64,000 bases of DNA, taken from the NCBI RefSeq assembly GCF_011762195.1, contig NZ_JAASQK010000004.1, positions 1 to 64,000 on the forward strand, read 5' to 3'. Positions 16,317 to 24,383 of the stretch are shown one piece after another (position 1 is the first letter of the stretch; each line of letters opens with the position of its first letter). Both the position numbers and the translations under genes were made by a program. Origin of the DNA: Sphingomonas oligoaromativorans (GTDB taxonomy: Bacteria; Pseudomonadota; Alphaproteobacteria; Sphingomonadales; Sphingomonadaceae). The notes below the pieces were generated by a model that saw nothing but the letters and a program-made list of their open reading frames with translations, ran no database searches and was not told the origin of the DNA.

Positions 16317-18100
16317 TCCCCCGCTCCCAGAAGATGGGAGAAGAGCTGGCGCGCGCTGCCCTTGATGACGCTTGTCTCGTCCGGATCGCCTTTGGCCAGC
16401 ATCGAGGTGAATTTGCGGGCCTGATCGAGCGTGATGTGCGGCGGGAGCGGCGGCACTTCGGGGTCAGTCTTCACTTCCAGCACCACCGGCCGGTCGGCGG
16501 CGAGCGCTTCGTCCCATGCGGAAGCCAGCCGGTCGGGATCGTCCACGAACAAGCCTTTGAGACCAATCAACTCCGCGAAGCGATGATAGGGGACATCGGG
16601 CAGCGTCTGCGTCGCCTCAAACTTGGGGTTGCCCTCCATGACTCGCTGTTCCCAGGTGACCTGATTGAGATCCTGGTTGTTCAGCACCACCACGATGAAG
16701 CGCGGATCCTCCCATTTCTGCCAATATTTGGAGACGGTGATGAGCTCCGCCATATTGTTCATTTGCATCGCGCCATCGCCGACGCTGGCGATGACGGGCC
16801 GCTCGGGATAAGCGAATTTCGCGGCGATGGCATAGGGTACGCCCGCGCCCATTGAGGCTAGTCCGCCGGACAGCGAGCCCATCATGCCGCGGCGCATGAC
16901 GATATCGCGCGCATACCAGTTCGCGCAACTTCCACTGTCGCTGGTGAGGATGCAATTGTCGGGAAGCCGGGGACTCAGTTCACGGAATATGCGTTGCGGA
17001 TTGACCGGGTGGGCCGGCGCCATCGCGCGATCTTCGAGCGTCTGCTCCCATTCCTGCTTCCAGCCGGCAATCGTGTCGCGCCATCCATTGTCGGGTTTTG
17101 CGGCCAGTAGCGGAAGCAACGCTTCGAGCGTGGCGGTAACGTCGCCGCAAAGATTGACCTCCATGGGATAGCGTATCGAGAGCATCCCCGGATCGAGATC
17201 GACCTGAACGCCGCGCGCCTGCCCTTCATGGGGAAGGAATTCGGAATAGGGGAAGCCCGAGCCGAGCATGAGCAGCGTGTCGCACTCCATCATCATGCGA
17301 TAGCTGGGTTTGGTGCCGAGCATCCCGATCGAACCCGTCACCCAGGGCAGCGTATCGGGCACCACCTGCTTGCCGAGCAGAGCCTTCGCGCAGCCCGCGC
17401 CCAGCCGATCGGCGACGGCGATCACCTGATCGGCCGCGCCCTTCGCGCCCGCGCCGACCAGCATGGCGACCTTCTTGCCGCTGTTGAGCACATCGGCCGC
17501 CCTGCGGAGATCGGCGTCCATCGGCATGACGCGCGGCGCGGACCAGCCGACGCCCGAGAAGACCGCGCCATGTTTGCGCGGCGGTTGCTCCATCTCCAGT
17601 TCCTGAAGATCGTTGGGAAAGATCAACGCCGTCACCCGTCGCTCGCCCAGCGCGATCCGCACGGCGCGGTCGGTCAGATGGCGGACCTGCGCGGGGACGG
17701 TCGCATAGCCGGTGAAGGCGCCGGCCACGTCCTTGAACATGGCGCCGAGGTCCAGTTCCTGCTGATAATGCGCGCCAATGGCGGTGCGCGCCTGCTGTCC
17801 GGCAATTGCGAGCACCGGCATATGGTCCAGCCGGGCGTCGTAAAGCCCAGTGAGAAGGTGAGCCGCGCCGGGGCCGGAGGTCGCTAGGCAGACGCCAAGC
17901 TCGCCCGTGAACTTGGCGTGGGCGGAGGCCATGAAGGCGGCCATCTCCTCATGACGCACCTGTACGAACTCGAACTTGTCGCCCGCCCGATCGAGCGCGC
18001 CGAGCAGTCCGTTGATGCCGTCGCCGGGATAGCCGAAGATGCGCCTGACACCCCATTGGTGAAGCCGCTCCCAGAAGAAATCGCCAACGGTCTGCGCCAT
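16313..18100 (-). CDS. Thiamine pyrophosphate-requiring enzyme, pyruvate oxidase/acetolactate synthase-like
   Basis: A 595-residue TPP enzyme. The N-terminal PYR domain has FGYPGDGINGLLGAL and the catalytic glutamate in VRHEEMAAFMA. The middle domain binds a nucleotide (VAMLVGAGAKGA). The C-terminal PP domain has the GDG...NN metal/TPP motif (ASVGDGAMQMNN ... VLNNQDLNQVTWE). The closest functional class is the PoxB-like pyruvate oxidase, which decarboxylates pyruvate to acetate and reduces FAD/quinone; acetolactate-synthase-like activity cannot be excluded. It overlaps the membrane-protein gene. With the hydroxy-acid dehydrogenase upstream, a lactate to pyruvate to acetate route is plausible. 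Confidence 0.85.
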   Translation of the reverse strand: MAQTVGDFFWERLHQWGVRRIFGYPGDGINGLLGALDRAGDKFEFVQVRHEEMAAFMASAHAKFTGELGVCLATSGPGAAHLLTGLYDARLDHMPVLAIAGQQARTAIGAHYQQELDLGAMFKDVAGAFTGYATVPAQVRHLTDRAVRIALGERRVTALIFPNDLQELEMEQPPRKHGAVFSGVGWSAPRVMPMDADLRRAADVLNSGKKVAMLVGAGAKGAADQVIAVADRLGAGCAKALLGKQVVPDTLPWVTGSIGMLGTKPSYRMMMECDTLLMLGSGFPYSEFLPHEGQARGVQVDLDPGMLSIRYPMEVNLCGDVTATLEALLPLLAAKPDNGWRDTIAGWKQEWEQTLEDRAMAPAHPVNPQRIFRELSPRLPDNCILTSDSGSCANWYARDIVMRRGMMGSLSGGLASMGAGVPYAIAAKFAYPERPVIASVGDGAMQMNNMAELITVSKYWQKWEDPRFIVVVLNNQDLNQVTWEQRVMEGNPKFEATQTLPDVPYHRFAELIGLKGLFVDDPDRLASAWDEALAADRPVVLEVKTDPEVPPLPPHITLDQARKFTSMLAKGDPDETSVIKGSARQLFSHLLGAGD

Positions 18101-18186
18101 GACGCGCGCCTCCCTTGCGTTAAAATGTCCAGCAATGTCCGAGTGATGGGGTAACGGATCGCGAGCCTGCCCGTTCCCTTGCGGGG

Positions 18187-19434
18187 TTAGACTTGCGGAA
18201 AAGGGGGAGCATGCATGTGGCGCAGGATGTCCGGGCCAAGCGCATCGATCGAAGGCACGCCAAGTTGCCCAAGTTCGTTCATCGCCTGCTCTTTGAGGAT
18301 ATCGAGCGCGCGATAGACGCCATCTTCACCATCCGCGCAAAGGCCGTAGAGTGTGGCTCGTCCCGTCAGCACGCCGTCTGCGCCGAGCGCAAGTGCCTTG
18401 AGCATGTCCGTGCCATGGCGGATACCGCCCGACATCAGCAGCGTCACGCGATCGCCAATGATCTCGCGGGCCTCGCGAAGCATATCGAGCGCGGAGATCG
18501 CCCAGTCCATTTGCCGACCACCATGGCTGCCGAGGATGATCCCGTCCACGCCATGATCGAGGGCCTGACGAACATCGTCCGGGTGGAGAATTCCCTTGAT
18601 GAAGAAGGGGCGCTTCCAGCGATCGCGGATTTTCGCGATGTCATTCCATGACAGGCTGCGTGGCATCTGCTCCCGAATCCAGAATGCGCTCTCGAAGAAT
18701 CCGCGCCGGTCTTTCGGAACGAAGTCGATCACATTGGCGAACCTTGGCATCCCGTGGGATAGAGCGCTCGCGCACCAACGGGGATGGCAGGCGGCGTCGA
18801 TCAAGGTCGCGAGAGAAGGGCGGGATCGGGTGGCGCGCGTCCGGCTGTCCCATTCGCGATCGCCGAAGATCTGCGAGTTGGTGGTAAGTACGAGCGCCTC
18901 GCAGCCGCAGCTTTCGGCCCGGCGAAGCAGTTCCTGCCAAATCTCCTCGCCGCCGAAGACATAGAGCTGCCACCAGTGGCGCAGACCTGCGATGGAGGCG
19001 ACATCCTCCATGCGGTCGTTGGACATGGTACTTTGCGTGAAGGGCACGCCAAACTGGGCCGCCGCGCGGGCCAAGGCCATGTCGGCGTGACGCATGAAGA
19101 GGCCGTTCAGCCCCGTCGGTGCGATGGCGAGCGGCATCGCGGCTTCGCGCCCGAGCAGCGGGCGCTTGAGGCTGCGATGGCTCTCATCGACCAGCGTGTG
19201 CGGCCTATAGCGCCATTCCGCGAACGCCTCACGCTCGCGTCGCAACGTCGCTTCCTCGCCGGCGCCGCCTTCGAGATATTCCAGAACGAAGCGTGGCATC
19301 AGTTTGTGCGTCCGCGCGCGCAGATCTGAAATGGCGTGAACCCGATCGAGATGGCGGCCAGTATAATATCGGCGGCGCGGCGAGCCGTGCATCTGCGCCA
19401 CGGATACGGCGGGGATAGCCGGGGAAGTGTTCAT
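18187..19434 (-). CDS. FMN-dependent alpha-hydroxy-acid dehydrogenase (lactate dehydrogenase-like)
   Basis: A 415-residue member of the FMN 2-hydroxy-acid oxidase family. Visible landmarks are FVLEYLEGGAGEE near residue 50, LAIAPTGLNGL, the FMN lysine in FFIKGILHPDD, the catalytic histidine region SHGGRQMD and the phosphate loop SGGIRHGTD with GRATLYGL. Family members oxidise L-lactate, mandelate or glycolate, passing electrons to quinone or cytochrome. The ATG overlaps the stop of the upstream cytochrome c gene (ATGA), which makes a cytochrome the likely acceptor. The longer frame starting upstream lies inside that cytochrome gene. Confidence 0.9.
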   Translation of the reverse strand: MNTSPAIPAVSVAQMHGSPRRRYYTGRHLDRVHAISDLRARTHKLMPRFVLEYLEGGAGEEATLRREREAFAEWRYRPHTLVDESHRSLKRPLLGREAAMPLAIAPTGLNGLFMRHADMALARAAAQFGVPFTQSTMSNDRMEDVASIAGLRHWWQLYVFGGEEIWQELLRRAESCGCEALVLTTNSQIFGDREWDSRTRATRSRPSLATLIDAACHPRWCASALSHGMPRFANVIDFVPKDRRGFFESAFWIREQMPRSLSWNDIAKIRDRWKRPFFIKGILHPDDVRQALDHGVDGIILGSHGGRQMDWAISALDMLREAREIIGDRVTLLMSGGIRHGTDMLKALALGADGVLTGRATLYGLCADGEDGVYRALDILKEQAMNELGQLGVPSIDALGPDILRHMHAPPFPQV

Positions 19435-19973
19435 GGCCTCGCTGCCTGCGTCTGGAGTTTGCCGAACTGCTCGGGCGTCAGACGAGGCAGCGCCTCGACG
19501 AAAGCGACCACATTGGCCACTTGATCGTCGCTGTCGATCTCGCCCCAGGCGGGCATGGCGGTCATCTTCACGCCGTCGTGAATGATCGTGTAAAGCTCCG
19601 CGTGGCTCCACCGCGCGGGGGCATCGATCAGGAAAGGGGGCGTCGGCAGCATCGCGCTGGCCCAGGGAGCGCGGGCCATGCCGGGGCCGCCATGACAGGC
19701 GAGACAATGCCGATGATATTCGCGTGCGCCGGCCAGCAGGGCTTCCGGCGTCACGGGCTTGGGCGTCCGCGATGCATCTGCCAGCCGCGCGGTCGAGTGG
19801 ATCATCGTGGTGTGAACGGCCCATGCCACAATCGGCGCGTGGGGCGTGCTCGCGCGCGTATCGTACAGTCCTCCGAAAATGACGCAGAGCCCGATGATCG
19901 CGCCGACGACGCCGACGGTCAGCAGACCGGCGATCCAGCCGGGGAGAAAGCGGTCGAGTTTATGCCAACGCAT
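19431..19973 (-). CDS. Membrane-anchored c-type cytochrome
   Basis: A 180-residue monoheme cytochrome c. One N-terminal transmembrane segment (about 10-36) anchors it to the inner membrane with the heme domain in the periplasm. The heme motif is CLACH (about residue 90), and a likely axial methionine lies in MTAMPAWGE. It overlaps the hydroxy-acid dehydrogenase start (ATGA) and follows the second cytochrome gene by nine bases. It probably accepts electrons from the dehydrogenase and passes them to the oxidase encoded upstream. Confidence 0.88.
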   Translation of the reverse strand: MRWHKLDRFLPGWIAGLLTVGVVGAIIGLCVIFGGLYDTRASTPHAPIVAWAVHTTMIHSTARLADASRTPKPVTPEALLAGAREYHRHCLACHGGPGMARAPWASAMLPTPPFLIDAPARWSHAELYTIIHDGVKMTAMPAWGEIDSDDQVANVVAFVEALPRLTPEQFGKLQTQAARP

Positions 19974-19982
19974 CGGTCCGCT

Positions 19983-20372
19983 TCACCGAAGTGTCAGGAG
20001 ATAGGCGGCAGCATCGCGCGCGTCGCCGCCGGTCAGATGCTGGTTGGGCATGACATTGCCTTTCACCACCGATTCTGGGGACAGCAGGTAGCGGGTGAGA
20101 TTGTCCGGCGAATTGGGCAGCGCGCCGGCGATCATCTGTTGCGACCCGAAGTGGGAGAGGGGTGGCCCAACAGTGCCGTTCGCTTCAGCGACGCCGGCGA
20201 TCCAATGGCAGGAGCCGCAGGCATGACGATTAATCACAAGCTTGCCTCGTGCCGGATTGCTTGTTGGCCCCGGCCTGGCATTGCCGCATCCCACGAGCAT
20301 CAGCAGGCCGATCAGTCCTACCGCACGGGTAGCGCCTGTTGGCCCAGAAAGTCGATTTTGTGCGCCATGCAT
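19983..20372 (-). CDS. Lipoprotein c-type cytochrome
   Basis: A 129-residue monoheme cytochrome c with a signal sequence ending in a lipobox (LMLVGC at about residues 25-29). The mature domain carries CGSCH, the GTVGPPLSHFG segment and a likely axial Met in KGNVMPNQHL. It is the first gene of the minus-strand array that runs to 13267. The domain resembles the cytochrome c at 21091 and the C-terminal cytochrome domain of oxidase subunit II, so these three are probably related carriers. Confidence 0.88.
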   Translation of the reverse strand: MHGAQNRLSGPTGATRAVGLIGLLMLVGCGNARPGPTSNPARGKLVINRHACGSCHWIAGVAEANGTVGPPLSHFGSQQMIAGALPNSPDNLTRYLLSPESVVKGNVMPNQHLTGGDARDAAAYLLTLR

Positions 20373-20554
20373 GGATGGAGCAGCCTCCGCAAAGCGGCGC
20401 GAAACCCACTCATGCCACCGACGCAGATCGGCTGCCGAAACGGGGCGCGCGTGGAATGATGTATCAGTGAAACGAAAGGAGAAAGCGGCGGTTCCTCCCG
20501 TCTGCCCGTCTCCCGGATCGGAACATCGCCCAAATTGCTTTCGTTGTCCGCCTG

Positions 20555-20821
20555 TTGCGGAAAGAATTGGGGGGGCGCTGGCAGATTGCTCGACACCCAG
20601 TGCGGATCGTGCAGGTGCAGATCATCACGCCGCTGATCTTGCAGCAGATGGCGTCCGTGCCGCGGGGGCTCTATCTGTTCATGATCCTCGCACTCGGGGC
20701 CGCGTTCGGCGGATTGGGCATGTTCTTCGTGGGCGCCCTGTCGGTTGCCGCCTACACGCTGGTTATTCGCCTCTATGAGCGCGAGACACCCAACGAAGAT
20801 GTGGATATGCCCGGCGAATGA
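20555..20821 (+). CDS. Small membrane protein (start uncertain)
   Basis: An open frame of up to 88 codons encodes two hydrophobic helices (GLYLFMILALGAAFGGLGMF and VGALSVAAYTLVIRLY) and a short acidic tail. No family is recognised. No start has a strong ribosome binding site: the candidates are TTG 20555, GTG 20600 or 20615, and ATG 20648. The hydrophobic core and its position between two respiratory operons argue that it is real. It is transcribed opposite to both operons. Confidence 0.5.
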   Translation: MRKELGGRWQIARHPVRIVQVQIITPLILQQMASVPRGLYLFMILALGAAFGGLGMFFVGALSVAAYTLVIRLYERETPNEDVDMPGE

Positions 20822-20886
20822 TGAACTACCCGACACATTCGGCAGTCCGACGCGTTGTTCCAGCGGCGGATTCGGGAGAAAGCGCG

Positions 20887-21045
20887 ATGACGGATGAGAA
20901 AGTGCCGGTGCATTTCACCGGCAACGAAGCGCGCGGAGGCGAGATCATCCTGCGGAGCCGCATCAGGCGTTGGGTGTTTATCGCCGGCCTTGCGGGGATG
21001 GTCATTGTTTTATTTCTGGCAGGTTTTGCAGGCATCAAATTCTGA
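20887..21045 (+). CDS. Small single-span membrane protein
   Basis: A 52-residue protein with a basic, soluble start (TDEKVPVHFTGNEARGGEII) and one transmembrane helix (WVFIAGLAGMVIVLFLAGF) near the C-terminus. GGGAGAAAG precedes the ATG. It follows the small membrane gene at 20821 by 65 bases. I recognise no family. It resembles the small accessory subunits found near terminal oxidases, but that is only inference. Confidence 0.6.
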   Translation: MTDEKVPVHFTGNEARGGEIILRSRIRRWVFIAGLAGMVIVLFLAGFAGIKF

Positions 21046-21090
21046 TCGATACGATGCCGAGGCCCATCGCCACCGCGATGCGAGTGGGGA

Positions 21091-21429
21091 TCAGCGTTTG
21101 TCGAGTGTTTGAAGATAGTCGGCGATCCGGGCGGCCTGCGGCGGGGTGAGACCAGTGTCGGGCATGGCACCACCCGGTTGAAGCATTTGCGGATGGAGCA
21201 GCCATCGGATCAGCATCTGCCGGTTATTGGTAAAGCGGCCCGCGATCACCTGCCGTCGCGCGAAGCCGGTAAGCGAGGGGCCGACACGGCCGATTGCCGT
21301 TCGCACGCCCGGCACGACATGGCACGCACCGCACTTCGCCGCGATCAAGGCCTTCGCCTCGTCGTGGCGATGTCCATCATGGCAGGCGGTGAACGCCAGC
21401 GCCGCGCAGAGCGGGATCAGCCGACGCAT
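21091..21429 (-). CDS. c-type cytochrome of the oxidase operon
   Basis: A 112-residue monoheme cytochrome c with a short signal or lipoprotein-like start (RRLIPLCAALAFTACHDG, possible lipobox FTAC). The heme motif is CGACH, followed by GRVGPSLTGFARR and a likely axial Met in PGGAMPDTGL. The start overlaps the end of the preceding membrane-protein gene by 13 bases. It is the last gene of the oxidase operon and probably donates electrons to subunit II or links it to the dehydrogenase cytochromes. Confidence 0.85.
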   Translation of the reverse strand: MRRLIPLCAALAFTACHDGHRHDEAKALIAAKCGACHVVPGVRTAIGRVGPSLTGFARRQVIAGRFTNNRQMLIRWLLHPQMLQPGGAMPDTGLTPPQAARIADYLQTLDKR

Positions 21430-21842
21430 CGCGGCACCAGCGCGAGACCGGCGAGCGTCACGAGCGTCGCGATCGTGAAGCCAAAGCCAAGGATCATTCC
21501 CCACATCGCGATGAAGCGCGTCCGCCCGCGACCGATATGGACATGATCGTCCTCGGTCTCGTCCATCACCGCGCGCAGCGTCCGCCACGCGGCCATCCCC
21601 GAGGCGGCTGCCAAGGCCGCGCAGAGCAGCAGCAGAACCAGCGCGATGACCCTCGTGCCATCATAGCCGGGCACTGGCGCTTCCAGTCGCGTGTCGAGCG
21701 GGAAGCAGGGCCAACTGAGCAGGCTGTCTCCGATGCAGATCTGGGCGAGCCAGGCGAGCGGCCCCGTGACGAGGAGAAAGCCCGTCCGTGCCGTCGAGAG
21801 CCGGTTGCCCTTCGGCGCGGGATGGTGGCTGAGGGTGCTCAC
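21417..21842 (-). CDS. Small membrane protein in the oxidase operon
   Basis: A 141-residue protein with three hydrophobic segments (about 20-38, 55-80 and 115-137). The external loop holds two cysteines (QICIGDSLLSWPCF). The start is a GTG at 21842 that overlaps the stop of subunit III (GTGA). The frame continues upstream, but that part lies inside the subunit III gene. I recognise no characterised family. The position suggests an oxidase accessory or assembly subunit. Confidence 0.75.
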   Translation of the reverse strand: MSTLSHHPAPKGNRLSTARTGFLLVTGPLAWLAQICIGDSLLSWPCFPLDTRLEAPVPGYDGTRVIALVLLLLCAALAAASGMAAWRTLRAVMDETEDDHVHIGRGRTRFIAMWGMILGFGFTIATLVTLAGLALVPRCVG

Positions 21843-22450
21843 GTGCCGAACCCCAGATAGGGCGTCAGATAATAGGTCGTGAACACGAACAGCCACACGA
21901 TGTCCACGAAATGCCAGTAGAGAATGCCGGCGGACACGGCGATCCGGCGGCGCGGCGAGAAGAAGTCGAGCGCCGTCCAGCCGAACAGGCAGAGCAGGAT
22001 GATGAGGCCCACCACCACATGCGCCATGTGGAGGCCCGTGGTGGTGAAATAGAGCGAGGCATAGCCGTTTGTGGTGGGGCCGAACGCCTTGCCGGCCCAT
22101 TCATGGACCTGCACGCCCGCGAAGATCGTGCCCATCACGAAGGTCGTGCCGAAGCCGATCAGCGCGCGCCGCCGGTCGCCTTTCTCCACGCCCTTTTCGC
22201 CCCACCAGGCGACGAAGCTGGACGAGAGGAGCAGCAGCGTGTTGGGCAGGCCGGGGATCATCTTGGGCGCCGGCTCCAGCACCCAGCCGGCGGGTGCCGT
22301 CGCGCAGAGATAATAATAGGAAAACAGCAGATAGCTGAACAGCGCCGCCTCGGAGGCGACCAGCATGGCCACGCCCCAGAAGCCCAGCCCCGCGCGCCCG
22401 ATCGGGCCGACCGGCAGCGGGCCGGGGCGGGCGAGCGCGGCCTCAGCCAT
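21839..22450 (-). CDS. coxC: Cytochrome c oxidase subunit III
   Basis: A 203-residue heme-copper oxidase subunit III with five transmembrane helices, the short bacterial form lacking the first two helices of the mitochondrial protein. Landmarks are FWGVAMLVASEAALFSYLL, the VHEWAG segment, the family signature FTTTGLHMAHVVVGL and the terminal WHFVDIVWLFVFTTYYL. It overlaps subunit I at its start and the small membrane gene at its stop. Confidence 0.93.
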   Translation of the reverse strand: MAEAALARPGPLPVGPIGRAGLGFWGVAMLVASEAALFSYLLFSYYYLCATAPAGWVLEPAPKMIPGLPNTLLLLSSSFVAWWGEKGVEKGDRRRALIGFGTTFVMGTIFAGVQVHEWAGKAFGPTTNGYASLYFTTTGLHMAHVVVGLIILLCLFGWTALDFFSPRRRIAVSAGILYWHFVDIVWLFVFTTYYLTPYLGFGT

Positions 22451-24383
22451 GGGCCGGCGCCCGTTCGAGAAGCTGGCGGCGAGGCCAGAGCCAGAAGAGC
22501 AGGGCTGCGAACACCAGCAGCCCGCTCGTGCCGGCGATCGGCCATGCCTTTAGCGCGAGCCCAGCGAACAACGTTGCCAGCCCGGCGGTAAGGAGCAGCG
22601 GGGCGTAACTGTCCTCGGGCATTTCCACGATGCGTTCGGGCTCGGCATCCATCGGGGTGGTGGTGAGCGTTTCCTTGCCATGATCGAGCGTCATGCCGCG
22701 GTCGAGCGTCGAGCGTGCGCGGCTTTCCTGAAGGCGGTTCTCCCAGAGCGGATGGCGGGAGGCGATCGTCGGGATCACCGCGAAATTATAGGGCGGTGGC
22801 GGAGAGGGGATGGACCATTCCAGTGTCGGCGCGTCCCACGGATTGTCATTGGCCGGCGCGCCCGATCGCAGGCTTTTTGCCACATTGACGAAGAAGATCA
22901 GCACGCCCGCCGCGAAGAGGAAGCTGCCGATGGTGGTGATGAGGTTGAGCCCGTCCCAGCCCATGCCGTCGGAATAGGTCCAAATCCGGCGCGGCATCCC
23001 CAGCAGGCCGGTCAGGTGCATCGGCAGGAAGCCGAGGTTGAAGCCGAGGAACATCGTCCAGAAATTCCAACGGCCCAGCCGCTCGTCGAGGAAGCGCCCG
23101 CTCATCTTCGGAAACCAGAAATAGGTCGCCCCGACGACCGGGAAGACGTTGATCCCGATCAGCACATAATGGATGTGCGCGACGACGAAATAAGTGTCGG
23201 TGAGCTGCCAGTCAGCCGGAACGCTGGCCGTCATGAAACCCGAAACGCCGCCAATCACGAACAGCAGGATCATGCTGGCGTAGAACAGGAAAGCGGTGGT
23301 GATGACCGGCCGTCCCGTCCAGATCGTCGCCAGCCACGCAAAGACGGCCACCGCGCTCGGCACCGTGATTATGATCGACGCCCCCGAGAAGAAGCTCAGC
23401 GACAGGGCGGGCAGGCCGGTCGCGAACATGTGGTGGACCCACACGCCGAAGCCCAGGATCATCGTGGCCACGGTGGAGAGTGCCACCAGCGAATAGCCGG
23501 CGAGCGGCCGGCGGCAGAAGACGGGCAGGCCGTCCGAGACCATCCCCATCGCCGGCAGAACGATCGCATAGACCCACGGGTGGCCGAACAGCCAGAACAG
23601 ATGCTGCCAGAGCAGCGGCTGTCCGCCGAGCGCGGGCTGGAAGAAGCCGGTGCCGAACTGCCGGTCCATCCACAGCAGGAAGAAGGCGAGGCTCACCGCC
23701 GGCACGACGATCAGGTTCGCAACCGAGGCAGTGAGCGTCCCCCAGATGAGGATGGGCAGCCGGTTGATGGCCATGCCCGGCGCCCGCATCTTGAAGGCGG
23801 TGACGATGAAATTGGCCGCGCCGACGGTGGTGGAGATGCCGAGCAGCATCATGCCCAGCGCATAAATGTCCTGATTGGGGCCGGGGCTGTAATTGCGCTC
23901 CGCATAGGGGACATAGTTGAACCAGCCGTCGTCCGGCCCGGCGCCGACGACGAAGCCGCTGTAGAGAAAGATCGCGGCCGCCAGATAGACCCAGTAGCTG
24001 AAGGCATTGAGGCGAGGAAAGGCCATGTCCCGGCTGCCGAGCAGCAGCGGCCAGAGATAGTTGGAGAAGCCGGAGAGGATGGGCGATGCATAGAGGAAGA
24101 TCATCGTCATCCCGTGCATCGTGAAGAACTGGTCATATTGCTCCGGCGTCAGTAGCCGCAGGTCCGGGCCGGCCAGTTGGAGGCGGATCACCAGCGCTTC
24201 GATCCCTCCGATTATCAGCATCAGGAAGGCCGTGACGATATAGCGCAGGCCGATTTCCTTGTGGTCGACCGTCGAGAGCCAGCCGCGCCAGCCGGGCTCC
24301 GTCTCCCAGATGGCGTGGAGGCGGGTCCGCAGCGCGTCGGTGACGGCGCCGATGTCCGGGGTTCGCATCGCCGCAGGCCTCAT
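22443..24383 (-). CDS. coxA: Cytochrome c oxidase subunit I, atypical proton-channel residues
   Basis: A 646-residue heme-copper oxidase subunit I. The redox ligands are present: His 90 for low-spin heme, His 268 and Tyr 272 of the CuB site (GHPWVY), the His pair 317-318 and His 403/405 (AHIHYV). The D-channel entry Asp/Asn survive (DMAFPRLN). However, the glutamate of the usual GHPEVY is Trp 270. The K-channel lysine of VPTGxKxF is Ala 346 (VPSAVAVF). The Mg-site His before DTYF is Thr 395. The last 100 residues add a linker and two helices not found in the minimal protein. ATGA overlap with subunit II. Confidence 0.93.
   Translation of the reverse strand: MRPAAMRTPDIGAVTDALRTRLHAIWETEPGWRGWLSTVDHKEIGLRYIVTAFLMLIIGGIEALVIRLQLAGPDLRLLTPEQYDQFFTMHGMTMIFLYASPILSGFSNYLWPLLLGSRDMAFPRLNAFSYWVYLAAAIFLYSGFVVGAGPDDGWFNYVPYAERNYSPGPNQDIYALGMMLLGISTTVGAANFIVTAFKMRAPGMAINRLPILIWGTLTASVANLIVVPAVSLAFFLLWMDRQFGTGFFQPALGGQPLLWQHLFWLFGHPWVYAIVLPAMGMVSDGLPVFCRRPLAGYSLVALSTVATMILGFGVWVHHMFATGLPALSLSFFSGASIIITVPSAVAVFAWLATIWTGRPVITTAFLFYASMILLFVIGGVSGFMTASVPADWQLTDTYFVVAHIHYVLIGINVFPVVGATYFWFPKMSGRFLDERLGRWNFWTMFLGFNLGFLPMHLTGLLGMPRRIWTYSDGMGWDGLNLITTIGSFLFAAGVLIFFVNVAKSLRSGAPANDNPWDAPTLEWSIPSPPPPYNFAVIPTIASRHPLWENRLQESRARSTLDRGMTLDHGKETLTTTPMDAEPERIVEMPEDSYAPLLLTAGLATLFAGLALKAWPIAGTSGLLVFAALLFWLWPRRQLLERAPAHG

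Noticed and set aside
20382-20554. Possible extra cytochrome or regulator between the two respiratory operons
   Set aside because: No frame with a heme motif or helix-turn-helix was found. It is probably only promoter DNA.
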